Counted from the first letter of the stretch, positions 1-7,579 are shown. The stretch is DNA of 10,012 bases from Spirochaetaceae bacterium (GCA_003154555.1 PMDT01000061.1:1-10012); one strand, 5' to 3'. Numbers and translations: made by a program. The notes: generated by a model from the sequence alone, not told the origin.

Positions 1-239
1 AGGTCGTGGACAACCTCCGTGAACGTGGCCTGATTACACGCACGCGTTCCCTGGAGGACCGCCGGTCAGCAGTCCTGGCGATCACTCCAGCGGGAAGGGA
101 AGGGCTGGAGAGGAGCCGGCGCATGCGCAACCGCACCCTCCGTACACTGCTTGTCACGCTGTCACCCGAAGATATCGTTGTGCTGAAGCGATTCCTGCGC
201 AGGTCTGTGGAGATTCTGCCCGGGGCGTGGCAGGACTGA
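1..239 (+). CDS. MarR-family transcriptional regulator, C-terminal part (truncated by window edge)
   Basis: Only the last 78 codons are in the window, read in the frame starting at base 3; the true start lies to the left. The visible part begins in the recognition helix region (VVDNLRERGLITR) and continues into the beta-wing, with LEDRRSAVLAITPAGREGL matching the wing pattern of MarR proteins (D-x-R-R followed by a short strand and T-x-x-G). A C-terminal helix for dimer contacts follows. Family members bind DNA as dimers and are usually released by small phenolic or lipophilic ligands. The ligand and targets cannot be read here. The gene ends 48 bp from the convergent end of the TetR gene, and I see no convincing terminator hairpin in that gap. 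Family call is firm; any link to the lipid cassette is a guess. Confidence 0.85.
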   Translation, partial: VVDNLRERGLITRTRSLEDRRSAVLAITPAGREGLERSRRMRNRTLRTLLVTLSPEDIVVLKRFLRRSVEILPGAWQD

Positions 240-287
240 AAGCGGCATCAGGGCGACAGGTTGATCACGCGCAAGCCGGAAACGACT

Positions 288-923
288 TCATCCCTTGTCC
301 GATTTGCGGCGCGCGCGCACGTCCAGCCGCTCCGCGCGCTGGCGGAAGCGGAGCCAGCGGCGCATGCCGCGCTCCACCAGCAGCATCATGTCCTCCGCGA
401 GGTCCGTGGAATCCTCTGTGCCCGACGCCAGGGATACCGCGGTGAAAACCGCCATGAGCATCCGGCGGGGGTCCTTGAAAAGCCCCGTGCGGAATGCACC
501 CGTGCGGGTCCCCTCGGCGAGGATATCCGTCAGGAGCGAGCGCACGTGCGCGAAGAGGGTCGTGCCGTTCTGGACCCGCTCCTCCGCGCCCGGATAGAGG
601 AAGCGCCTCTCTCCGCCATAGAGACCGCGCAGGATGGCGCTCGCACGCAGGGTGAGATTCGTCCAGCGGAACAGGGCTTTCAACCGGTAGGAGGGTGAGC
701 GGAGGCTCGAAACGTGCCGGGTAATTTCCTTCGCCGCCCTCTCCTCGATCAGGTCCACGACGTTTGAATAGAAGGATTCCTTGCTGGGGAAGTACGTATA
801 GAAGCTTCCCATGCCGAGCCCGGCAGCGCTCGTGATATCGCGGATGCTCACGCTCCTGTAGCCGCTCTGGCCGAAGAGCCGTTCGCCGACAGAAAGCAGG
901 AGACGCTTGCGGTTTCTCTCCAT
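288..923 (-). CDS. TetR/AcrR-family transcriptional regulator
   Basis: This 211-residue protein has the usual TetR length. Residues 4-50 form the DNA-binding region: a first helix (RKRLLLSVGERLFGQSGY), then the helix-turn-helix at about 26-45 (SIRDITSAAGLGMGSFYTYF) and the typical PSKE follow-on. The remaining ~160 residues are helical and divergent, as expected for a ligand-binding and dimerisation domain. I chose the ATG at 923 because GGGAG (bases 933-929) lies five bases before it; a GTG at 929 is in frame but overlaps that SD. The gene diverges from the cysteate synthase operon, and a 25-bp inverted repeat sits 11 bp upstream of this start, so repression of itself and of the operon is likely. 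The ligand is unknown; an acyl-CoA or lipid-like molecule is an inference from context only. Confidence 0.9.
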   Translation of the reverse strand: MERNRKRLLLSVGERLFGQSGYRSVSIRDITSAAGLGMGSFYTYFPSKESFYSNVVDLIEERAAKEITRHVSSLRSPSYRLKALFRWTNLTLRASAILRGLYGGERRFLYPGAEERVQNGTTLFAHVRSLLTDILAEGTRTGAFRTGLFKDPRRMLMAVFTAVSLASGTEDSTDLAEDMMLLVERGMRRWLRFRQRAERLDVRARRKSDKG

Positions 924-933
924 GAACACTCCC

Positions 934-958
934 CCGGATAAGCGGCCGCAATATCCGG
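934..958. promoter_or_regulatory. Inverted repeat, likely TetR operator
   Basis: Two perfect 7-bp arms, CCGGATA (934-940) and TATCCGG (952-958), flank an 11-bp centre that contains the palindrome GCGGCCGC (942-949). The site lies directly upstream of the SD of the TetR-family gene and in the gap shared with the divergent biosynthetic operon. TetR-family operators are commonly palindromes of this size placed in such gaps. Binding by the adjacent regulator is inference. The symmetry is seen directly, but the centre is offset by one base between the halves. Confidence 0.55.
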
Positions 959-1049
959 TTTCAGCAGGGATTTTGCCGTCCGCGGCGTGTCGGGCAGAGA
1001 GAAATCCCCCGGAAAACCCTGCATTCCGCGTTTCCTCGGGCGCCGCGGG

Positions 1050-1078
1050 TTGACATGCCCGCCAGACACACGGTTTTC
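1050..1078 (+). promoter_or_regulatory. Possible promoter for the cysteate synthase operon
   Basis: A perfect TTGACA (-35 consensus) is at 1050-1055. At 17 bp spacing the -10 position (1073-1078) reads GTTTTC, a poor match. If used, transcription would start around 1085, only a few bases before the ATG at 1090, which itself lacks a strong SD. The rest of the 930-1089 gap shows the inverted repeat at 934-958 and nothing else I can name. Weak call, given because this is the only good -35 box in the gap. Confidence 0.3.
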
Positions 1079-1089
1079 TCTTTCAGAGT

Positions 1090-2409
1090 ATGGACAGGGC
1101 AGCCAAAAGGCAAGTTTCCGACGATCACTACAGCCTCCGCTGCCCGACGTGTGGAGGCAGCTTCGCGGACAGGCCCGACCGGTTCCTCCTCACGTGCCCT
1201 GAGCCGCACGCCCCCGCCTTGCTTCGTGCACAGTACCGACAAAAGCGCTTCGTCGCGCACCCCGAGCAAACGGGGGTCTTCCGGTTCTTCGACTGGCTGC
1301 CCATCCGGCGCACACTCTCCGGCGGCGCCGGCTCCGCCGTTTTCCAGAGCACCGGCCTGGGGCCGACGCTGGGGCTTTCCAATCTCTTCGTGATCTGGAA
1401 CGGTTGGTGGCCCGAGAAGGGCGGCCTTATGGAGACATGCACATTCAAGGAGCTCGAGGCCCAGGCCGTCTGCGGGCGCATCGGCGACGGCTGGCAGGAT
1501 TCCCTCGTGGTTTCCTCCGCGGGGAACACCGCGCGCGCCTTCCACCAGGCCTGCACCCGCCACGGCGTGCCTGCCCTCCTGGTCGTGCCGGGACACGGGC
1601 TTCCCTTGCTCTGGAGCACCACGCCGTCACAACCACACGTCCGCCTTGCGGTGCTGAACGGCGGGGCGGACTACGCCGATGCAATCGCCCTGGGAAACGG
1701 CATCGCCCGCACCAGCGGGTATTTCCCGGAGGGCGGCGCACTGAACGCCGCGCGGCGGGACGGCATGGGCACGGTCGTGCTTGCGACTGTGGAGAAGACG
1801 GGACGCGTCCCGCGGCATTACTTTCAAGCAGTGGGCAGCGGTACCGGGGCCATCGCAGCGTGGGAGGCGAATTTGCGTCTTGCCGAGGACGGGCGATTCG
1901 GCACGGAGAAGATGCGCCTCCATCTCTCGCAGAACGCGCCTTTCACACCCATGGTCGATGCATGGGAGGCGGCCACGCGGGACCTTGCCCAGGTCCCTGG
2001 CGGGCGCGAGCTTGCCGCATCCATCCACGCTCCTGTGCTCTCCAACAGGAACCCGCCGTACGGGATCGCGGGCGGGCTCTACGACGCACTCAGCGACACG
2101 GGCGGGTACATGTACCGGGTCACCGCGGATGAGGCAAAGGCCGCGGGCCGGCTTTTCGAGACAACAGAAGGCAGCGACATCGATGCGGCGGCCCAGGTTG
2201 CCGTGGCCTCTCTGAAGCAGGCTGTGGCCTTGGGCAGGATCGGGCCGCACGACCTGGTGGCCCTCAATATTACCGGCGGCGGCCAGGCCCGGCTGCACCG
2301 GGACAAGCGGCCCGCGGCGCTTCAGCCGCAGGCGACAATCTCCATGGATGACGTGCGGCGTGAAGGGGAGGCAGGGGCGCTCGCCCTGCTCCGAGAGGCA
2401 CTGGCATGA
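1090..2409 (+). CDS. Cysteate synthase-like PLP-dependent enzyme (threonine synthase fold)
   Basis: This 439-residue fold-type II PLP enzyme resembles the cysteate synthase of methanogenic archaea, which joins O-phospho-L-serine and sulfite to give L-cysteate and phosphate. An N-terminal zinc-ribbon-like motif has Cys18, Cys21 and Cys36. Blocks recalled from the archaeal enzyme recur: a SWLP-like FFDWLPI, GGWWPEKGG-like WNGWWPEKGG, and ETCTFKELEA, where Lys120 should form the PLP aldimine. SSAGNT (142-147) supplies the PLP-contacting Asn146, and GSGTG (249-253) is the PLP phosphate loop. The strings PEGGALNAARRDGMGTV and NPPYGIAGGLYDAL are also family-like. In this context the cysteate most likely feeds the next enzyme, whose ATG overlaps this stop (ATGA at 2406-2409). 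ATG 1090 is the only in-frame start after a stop at 1051, although its SD is weak. A threonine synthase is the alternative but fits the motifs less well. Confidence 0.85.
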   Translation: MDRAAKRQVSDDHYSLRCPTCGGSFADRPDRFLLTCPEPHAPALLRAQYRQKRFVAHPEQTGVFRFFDWLPIRRTLSGGAGSAVFQSTGLGPTLGLSNLFVIWNGWWPEKGGLMETCTFKELEAQAVCGRIGDGWQDSLVVSSAGNTARAFHQACTRHGVPALLVVPGHGLPLLWSTTPSQPHVRLAVLNGGADYADAIALGNGIARTSGYFPEGGALNAARRDGMGTVVLATVEKTGRVPRHYFQAVGSGTGAIAAWEANLRLAEDGRFGTEKMRLHLSQNAPFTPMVDAWEAATRDLAQVPGGRELAASIHAPVLSNRNPPYGIAGGLYDALSDTGGYMYRVTADEAKAAGRLFETTEGSDIDAAAQVAVASLKQAVALGRIGPHDLVALNITGGGQARLHRDKRPAALQPQATISMDDVRREGEAGALALLREALA

Positions 2410-3650
2410 GCGACATCTTCGAAAAGTGCAGCACGGACGGCGGCTACTTCGGACGCTTCCGCGCGCAGGGCGACATGTACTTCTCCCAGCCCATCCTTGA
2501 AGGCGCACCCGGGCCGCGGATGAAGTTCCAGGGCAAGGACGTGATCGTCTGGGCCATCAACAACTACCTGGGCATCGCCGGCAGGGACGAGCTCACCGCG
2601 GCAGCGGCCGCCGCGTTGTCGCGGCACGGTCCCAGCGCGCCGATGGGCTCGCGCCTCCTGACAGGCAACTCCGAGCAGCACATCGAGCTTGAAAGGCGCT
2701 TCGCCGCCTTCTGCAAAAAACCCGCCTCCATCGTCTTCAACTACGGCTACCTCGGCGTGCTGGGAACCGTCTCCGCGCTGGTCGGCCGCGACGATGCCGT
2801 GGTGATCGACTCCCTTTCCCACGCCTCCATGATCGATGCGACCGTCCTTGCCTCCGCGGGCAGGCGCTTTCGGCCCTACAAGCACAACGACATGGATGAC
2901 CTCGAGCATCACCTCCGCGATGCGCGCCGCGACGTGAAGGGTGGGATCCTGGTCATCACGGAAGGCGTCTTCGGCATGAAGGGCAATCTCGCCCGGCTGC
3001 CAGACATCTGCCGGCTCGCAAAAGCGTACGGCGCGCGGCTTTTCGTTGACGACGCGCACGGCTTCGGCGTGATGGGGGCAAACGGCCGCGGGACGGGTGA
3101 GCACTTCGGCTGCCAGGACGGCATCGACCTGTACTTCGGCACCTTTGCAAAGGCATTTGCCGCAATCGGCGGTGTCACCGCGGGTGAGAAAAGCGTCGTC
3201 GAGTGGATTCGCTACAACGCGCGCACGAATGTCTTTGCAAAGGCGCTGCCGCTCGTCTACGTGAAGACCGTGGAGGCGGCGCTCACGCTCGTTGAGAACG
3301 AGCCGCAGCTCCGGGAACGCATGTGGTCTGTTGCCCGAAGGCTCCAGGCTGGGCTGGTGGACCTGGGCTTCGACATCGGCAACACTGAATCGCCGATCAC
3401 GCCGGTCTACGTCATCGCGGGTAATGAGGAAACCGCCATGGCGATGATCGCTGATCTCCGCGAGAAGCACGGCGTCTTTGTTTCCGGTGTCACCTATCCC
3501 GTTGTGCCCCGCGGTGTCATCCTCTTCCGCATGATCCCCACGGCCGCGCACACCGAGGAGGACGTGGACAGGACAATCGACGCTTTCCGCGCCATGCGCG
3601 ATTCCATGAAGCTCGATCTCTCGACAAAGCCGTCGCAGCAGAACCGATGA
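2406..3650 (+). CDS. Alpha-oxoamine synthase, probable cysteate acyltransferase (3-ketocapnine synthase)
   Basis: This 414-residue PLP enzyme belongs to the alpha-oxoamine synthase family (serine palmitoyltransferase, AONS, KBL). These enzymes condense an amino acid with an acyl thioester and release CO2. Visible features include NNYLGIAG near the N-terminus, HASMID, the PLP-binding VDDAHGFG with Asp215 and His218, and the TFAKAF motif whose Lys249 should carry PLP. The string VFAKALPLVYVKTVEA and the C-terminal VPRGVILFRMIPTAAHT resemble the serine palmitoyltransferase/cysteate acyltransferase group of Bacteroidota. Preceded by a cysteate synthase and followed by a ketoreductase, it most likely uses cysteate to make 3-ketocapnine. 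Sequence alone cannot exclude serine, which would make it a sphingolipid enzyme. The start has a GAGAGG SD (2393-2398) seven bases upstream and overlaps the previous stop by 4 bp. Confidence 0.85.
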   Translation: MSDIFEKCSTDGGYFGRFRAQGDMYFSQPILEGAPGPRMKFQGKDVIVWAINNYLGIAGRDELTAAAAAALSRHGPSAPMGSRLLTGNSEQHIELERRFAAFCKKPASIVFNYGYLGVLGTVSALVGRDDAVVIDSLSHASMIDATVLASAGRRFRPYKHNDMDDLEHHLRDARRDVKGGILVITEGVFGMKGNLARLPDICRLAKAYGARLFVDDAHGFGVMGANGRGTGEHFGCQDGIDLYFGTFAKAFAAIGGVTAGEKSVVEWIRYNARTNVFAKALPLVYVKTVEAALTLVENEPQLRERMWSVARRLQAGLVDLGFDIGNTESPITPVYVIAGNEETAMAMIADLREKHGVFVSGVTYPVVPRGVILFRMIPTAAHTEEDVDRTIDAFRAMRDSMKLDLSTKPSQQNR

Positions 3651-4456
3651 GCCGTGCGCTCGTGACAGGCGCTTCCCGCGGCATCGGGAAAGCCATTGCC
3701 GCGGCGCTGCGCGATGCAGGGTATGAGGTCGTGGCAACGGCCCGCAAACCCGAGGCCCTTGCGCCCCAGGACAGGATTCCCGGTATCACGTATCACGCAC
3801 TTGATCTGTCGGATGCCGGCAGCATCGAGTCACTCGTGCGCGCCGCCGGACCCGTGGACGTCCTGGTCAGCAATGCGGGGCAGAGCCAGATCGGCGCGGT
3901 GGAAGAGCTGCCCGTCGCCGACGTGAAAAGGCTTTTCGAGGCGAATCTTTTCGGCGCGCTGCGCCTGATCCAGCTCTTCCTGCCCGGTATGCGCCAGAGG
4001 CGTTCGGGAAAAGTGATCGCAATTGCTTCGATGGCCGCGGTCTCGCCCGTACCCTTCCTCTCCTCCTATTCGGCAAGCAAGGCGGCGCTGGTGGCGCTGA
4101 TGCGGGGGCTGCGTTACGAAGTGGCGCCATTCGGGATAACGGTCGCCGTTGTCGCTCCGTTCGACATCCATACGACGATTCCCCTGGATATCCGCTACGA
4201 CTCCCGCTCGGCGTATCTGCCTGACATCGCCACGGTGCATGAAAAACGCGACAAGGCACTGGCGGAGGCGCCGGGGGCAGAGCTTGTCGGGGCTGAGGTG
4301 ATCTCCATCCTCCGTGCGCGCCGACCGGGCTTCTTCCATCCGGTGGGAAGGGAAGCCGCCATGAATGCATTCCTGCTCCGGCACCTGCCGGCGGGTGCGG
4401 TCGAGCGCATCATCCGCCGCCTCTTCGGGCTTACGCGAGGGGCAGCTTCACCGTAA
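3647..4456 (+). CDS. Short-chain dehydrogenase/reductase, probable 3-ketocapnine (3-ketosphinganine-type) reductase
   Basis: This 269-residue classical SDR has the NAD(P)-binding TGASRGIG (7-14), NAG (76-78), catalytic Ser128 in IASMAAVS and YSASK with Tyr141 and Lys145. After the Rossmann core come a substrate loop and a basic, partly hydrophobic tail (FLLRHLPAGAVERIIRRLFGL), resembling 3-ketodihydrosphingosine reductases that sit at the membrane surface. ATARK after the second strand suggests NADPH preference, because an Arg at this position usually binds the 2'-phosphate. Its ATG overlaps the upstream stop (ATGA), so it is translated with the acyl condensing enzyme. The obvious role is reduction of the 3-keto product to capnine. 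The stop codon lies inside the convergent kinase gene: the last 26 bp overlap its 3' end, leaving no room for an ordinary terminator. SDR substrate calls from sequence are weak, so the role rests on context. Confidence 0.85.
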   Translation: MSRALVTGASRGIGKAIAAALRDAGYEVVATARKPEALAPQDRIPGITYHALDLSDAGSIESLVRAAGPVDVLVSNAGQSQIGAVEELPVADVKRLFEANLFGALRLIQLFLPGMRQRRSGKVIAIASMAAVSPVPFLSSYSASKAALVALMRGLRYEVAPFGITVAVVAPFDIHTTIPLDIRYDSRSAYLPDIATVHEKRDKALAEAPGAELVGAEVISILRARRPGFFHPVGREAAMNAFLLRHLPAGAVERIIRRLFGLTRGAASP

Positions 4457-6245
4457 AGCAGGTCTTGCTGCCCGGCACGCTTTCGAAGCTGATGGTGCCG
4501 CGGTGAGCTTCCACGATATGCTGGCAGATGGACAACCCGAGCCCGGTGTTGGTCTTTGTCATTTTCGTGCTGAAGAATGGCGTGAAGATCCGGTCCTGGA
4601 TCTCGCGGGGGATGCCGTAGCCGTTGTCCATGACGGTGACCTCCGCGCAGCCTTCTTCGTCTTTGCGCTCCAGCGCCACCTCGATGAGACCACGGTCGAG
4701 CACCGCCTCCACGCTGTTCATGACGAGATTCATGAAGAGCTGCTTCAGCTTGTTTTCCTCACCGCTCACGATCAGCGGCTGCTCTGTGAAGCTTGTCCGC
4801 ACCGTGAGGCGCTTCTGGTTCAGCTTGTGGCCCAGGAGCAGGATCACCTCGCCGAGCAGCTCTCCGAGGTTCACGGTGCGGCCATCCACCTGGCTGACGC
4901 GTGAGAAGGAGAGCAGGCTTCCGACAATCGCGACGATCCGGCTGAGCTCGTTCTCGATCTTGCCGAGCTTTTCCTTCCCGTCCCCGTCCAGTCCCTTGAG
5001 CTTCAGGAGCTCGACGTAGTTCTGGATGATGCCCAGCGGGTTGTTGATCTCATGGGCCACCCCGGCGGCGAGCTCCGCAATGGAGGCGATCTTCTCCGCG
5101 CGCAGCAGGTATTCCTTCACGAAGTGGTCCATCGACACGTCTTCCAGCATGAGGATGGTCCCCGTGAATCTGTAGTCCTCGTCTTGCAAAGGGAAGCTCT
5201 TCAGGAGCAGAAAGCGCTCGTCGTTGACCGTGATGCCTTCCCAGCTATGGCGCTCGCGGCCGACAATCTTTTCACAGATGTCGCCTGCTTCGCTCACATG
5301 CCAGGCCGCGAGCTGTTCCCCGATCGGCACGCAGGGCAGGCTGCGCTCGTCAGAGCCCAGGATGCGCCGCGCCGCCTGGTTGCTCAGGTAGATCCTGTTG
5401 TCCGTGTCGAGGATGATCACGCCGACCGGCAGGTCGCTGATAATGCTCTCATTGTAGCGCTTGATCAGCGTGAGCTGCTGGTTCTGCCCCTCGCTCTCTT
5501 CGATGTTGAACATGAAGCTGTAGGCGAGCTTCAGGAGCTTGAACCGGTCCAGGTCGCGCACCCGCTCGGTGCCGCGCCGCTGGCCGTTCTTCAACACCGT
5601 CACCCGGTCGGCAAACTTGAAGACCTCGTCCACGCTCGTGGAGACATAGATGATCGCCTTGTCGCGGCGCCTGTACTCCGTGAGCAGGCGGAACACCTGG
5701 TCCATCTCCTCCGTGTTCAGCCGGCTGGAGATCTCATCCACGACAAGGATGTCCGGCTCCAGGGACACCACGCGCGCGATCTCCACCATCTGCTGCTCGG
5801 CAAGGCTCAGCCGTCCCACGGGCGTGTCCAGCGCCATGTGCACGTCGAGCTCCGCCAGCAGCTTCCGACAGCGCTCCTTCACCTCGGCGGAGAAACGCGG
5901 CCGCAGCCACACCTTCGGCAGCCTGCCGAGTGAGATGTTGTCCACGGCGTTCAGGGTGGGGATGAGGCTCAGGTTCTGATAGACGATGCCGATGCCGTGC
6001 CGGATCGCCGCCCGCGGCGTCGGGAAATCCACCTCGCGGCCTTCCAGCAGGATCGTGCCTTTCTGCCTGCGCAGGTCTCCGCTCAGGATTTTCACCAGGC
6101 TGGACTTGCCGGACCGGCGCTCCCCGACAAGGGCGTGAATCTCGCCGGCGCACAGGTCGAAATCGACGCCCTTCAGGGCGGCGACCTCGCCGAAGGACAG
6201 GTGGATGTTCTTCATCTGGAGAAGCGGGAGCCGGGGTTCTTTCAC
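4431..6245 (-). CDS. Soluble histidine kinase with N-terminal sugar-ABC ATPase domain (ABC-PAS-HisKA-HATPase fusion)
   Basis: This 604-residue protein joins two families. Residues ~8-225 are an RbsA/AraG-type ATP-binding cassette: Walker A GERRSGKSS (41-49, Lys47), Q-loop Gln90, Walker B VVDE (Asp170, Glu171). The signature reads LSLAE (146-150) instead of LS-x-G-Q/D, the D-loop region is SSRLN, and the switch-histidine position is Thr203 (VSTS, where importers have SHR). Hydrolysis is therefore probably weak or absent, while nucleotide binding may remain. A PAS-like region spans ~265-375. HisKA follows, with phospho-acceptor His398 in GVAHEINNPLG, then HATPase_c with N box Asn510, DNGYGIP (540-546) and GLGL (568-571). 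I see no membrane segment, so it is cytosolic. The start is a GTG two bases after the regulator's stop, with GGAG eight bases upstream. It probably phosphorylates that regulator. Input through the cassette domain is inference. Confidence 0.9.
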   Translation of the reverse strand: MKEPRLPLLQMKNIHLSFGEVAALKGVDFDLCAGEIHALVGERRSGKSSLVKILSGDLRRQKGTILLEGREVDFPTPRAAIRHGIGIVYQNLSLIPTLNAVDNISLGRLPKVWLRPRFSAEVKERCRKLLAELDVHMALDTPVGRLSLAEQQMVEIARVVSLEPDILVVDEISSRLNTEEMDQVFRLLTEYRRRDKAIIYVSTSVDEVFKFADRVTVLKNGQRRGTERVRDLDRFKLLKLAYSFMFNIEESEGQNQQLTLIKRYNESIISDLPVGVIILDTDNRIYLSNQAARRILGSDERSLPCVPIGEQLAAWHVSEAGDICEKIVGRERHSWEGITVNDERFLLLKSFPLQDEDYRFTGTILMLEDVSMDHFVKEYLLRAEKIASIAELAAGVAHEINNPLGIIQNYVELLKLKGLDGDGKEKLGKIENELSRIVAIVGSLLSFSRVSQVDGRTVNLGELLGEVILLLGHKLNQKRLTVRTSFTEQPLIVSGEENKLKQLFMNLVMNSVEAVLDRGLIEVALERKDEEGCAEVTVMDNGYGIPREIQDRIFTPFFSTKMTKTNTGLGLSICQHIVEAHRGTISFESVPGSKTCFTVKLPLA

Positions 6246-6257
6246 GCTTACGGCTCC
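6227..6257 (-). promoter_or_regulatory. Hairpin spanning regulator stop and kinase start
   Basis: On the mRNA (minus) strand GGAGCCG (6257-6251) pairs perfectly with CGGCTCC (6233-6227), leaving a 17-base loop that holds the regulator's TAA and the kinase's GTG. The kinase SD (GGAG) lies in the stem. A ribosome finishing the regulator would open it, so translation of the two proteins may be coupled. The pairing is seen; the function is inferred. Confidence 0.4.
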
Positions 6258-7573
6258 AGGCCGAGCTTCTTCATCTTGTTGTAGAGCGTCTTTCGATGGA
6301 TGCGGAGGATTTCGGCGGCCTTGTGCTTCACGCCGTCGCTCTTCTCCAGCGCATCGAGAATCATCTGGCGGGACACCGATTCATAGGCATTCGCCAGCGT
6401 CGCCTGCTCGCTCACCGCGTAGTCGATGTACTGCCGCGGCAGGTCATCCACCGTGAGCTCGGCGGTTTCGCAGAAGATCACCGCGCGCTCGATGCAGTTC
6501 TTCAGCTCCCGGACATTGCCCGGCCAGTTGTGGGCCAGGAGGACCTGCCGGACCTCAGGTGAAAGACCCTGGATCTGCTTTGAGTACTGTTCGTTGAACT
6601 GGAGGAGGAAGTACCCCGCCAGGAGACCGAGGTCCTCCCGTCGTTCGCGCAGGGGCGGCAGCGCGATGCTGATCACCGACATGCGGTAATACAGGTCCTC
6701 GCGGAATGTGCCGGCGGCGATCATCTGCGCGATGTTCTTGTTCGTGGCGGCGATGATGCGCACGTCAGCCTTCACCGCGCGGGAGCCGCCCACGCGCGTG
6801 AGCTCGCGCTCCTGAAGGACGCGCAGCAGCTTCGCCTGGGTGTCCAGGCTCAGGTCGCCGATCTCGTCCAGGAAGAGGCTGCCGCCATCCGCGAGCTCGA
6901 ACTTGCCCCGGTGCATCTTGTGCGCCCCGGTGAACGCCCCCTCCTCGTGGCCGAAGAGCTCGCTTTCCAGCAGCGTCTCGGGGATTGCCGCGCAGTTGAT
7001 CTTCACGAATGGCTTTGCGCTCCTGTGACTGAGCGTGTGCAGCGCATCGGCCACGAGCTCCTTGCCGGTGCCGCTCTCACCGGTGATCACCACCGAGGCA
7101 TCCGTCGGTCCGACCTTGTCGATGGTGCGGAATATCTCCCGCATGCGCGGGTTGACCGACCAGACGCGGAAGCTCGGGGGAAGCGGCGGTTCCACGCGGC
7201 GGCGGACGCCGTTGGTCCGCGCGAGCTGCTCCACCTCGTTCAGGAGCTCGGGGATTCGCAGCGGCTTTTCATAGAAGTTCATCGCCCCGTACTTCATTGC
7301 CCGCACGACATTCTCCGCGCTGGCGAAGCCCGAGATCATGATGACCGGGATCGAGCGACTCCTCTCCTTGACCTCCTTGAGCAGCGCGACCCCGTCCATC
7401 ACCGGCATCTTCACGTCCACGATGATCAGGTCGGGTGGGTCCTCCGTGAGGAGGCCCGGCACCTCCCCGGGAAGCGTCGTGTGGCGCGCGCGATAGCCGT
7501 GCGAGGTGAGCAGCTCGGACAGGGAAAGGCACATCTCAATCTCATCGTCCACGATGAGAACGTTGAAGGCCAT
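6248..7573 (-). CDS. Sigma54-dependent response regulator (NtrC family)
   Basis: This 441-residue protein has the standard NtrC layout. The receiver (1-~120) has acidic Asp9 and Asp10, phospho-acceptor Asp53 (IIVDVKMP), Ser81 and Lys103. The AAA+ domain (~138-370) has Walker A GESGTGKE (165-172), the sigma54-contacting GAFTGA loop (212-217) and Walker B LFLDE with Asp236/Glu237. A Fis-type helix-turn-helix closes the protein ([20 protein letters not shown]). All catalytic motifs are intact, so it should activate sigma54 promoters when phosphorylated, most likely by the kinase encoded directly downstream. I start it at the ATG at 7573, where the receiver begins; a GTG 41 codons earlier would add unrelated sequence and run through the promoter. 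There is no good SD, and the predicted transcription start coincides with the ATG. The divergent araF-like operon is the likeliest target, but I find no clean -24/-12 promoter in the short gap. Confidence 0.95.
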   Translation of the reverse strand: MAFNVLIVDDEIEMCLSLSELLTSHGYRARHTTLPGEVPGLLTEDPPDLIIVDVKMPVMDGVALLKEVKERSRSIPVIMISGFASAENVVRAMKYGAMNFYEKPLRIPELLNEVEQLARTNGVRRRVEPPLPPSFRVWSVNPRMREIFRTIDKVGPTDASVVITGESGTGKELVADALHTLSHRSAKPFVKINCAAIPETLLESELFGHEEGAFTGAHKMHRGKFELADGGSLFLDEIGDLSLDTQAKLLRVLQERELTRVGGSRAVKADVRIIAATNKNIAQMIAAGTFREDLYYRMSVISIALPPLRERREDLGLLAGYFLLQFNEQYSKQIQGLSPEVRQVLLAHNWPGNVRELKNCIERAVIFCETAELTVDDLPRQYIDYAVSEQATLANAYESVSRQMILDALEKSDGVKHKAAEILRIHRKTLYNKMKKLGLEP

Positions 7574-7579
7574 ACCGCC

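Noticed and set aside
265..951. Second minus-strand frame overlapping the TetR gene
   Set aside because: It has no family motif and is Pro/Arg-rich; the TetR helix-turn-helix lies in the other frame.
1404..2132. Alternative plus-strand frame inside the cysteate synthase gene
   Set aside because: The product is arginine- and glycine-rich low-complexity sequence; the enzyme frame carries the PLP motifs throughout.
2322..3737. Minus-strand open frame of about 470 codons opposite the oxoamine synthase
   Set aside because: It spans three real genes and has no recognisable motif; the plus-strand genes are well supported.
5052..5933. Long plus-strand open frame (about 290 codons) opposite the kinase gene
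   Set aside because: It is rich in H, L, R and A without any family motif, as expected for the antisense frame of GC-rich coding DNA, while the kinase on the other strand has full domain motifs.
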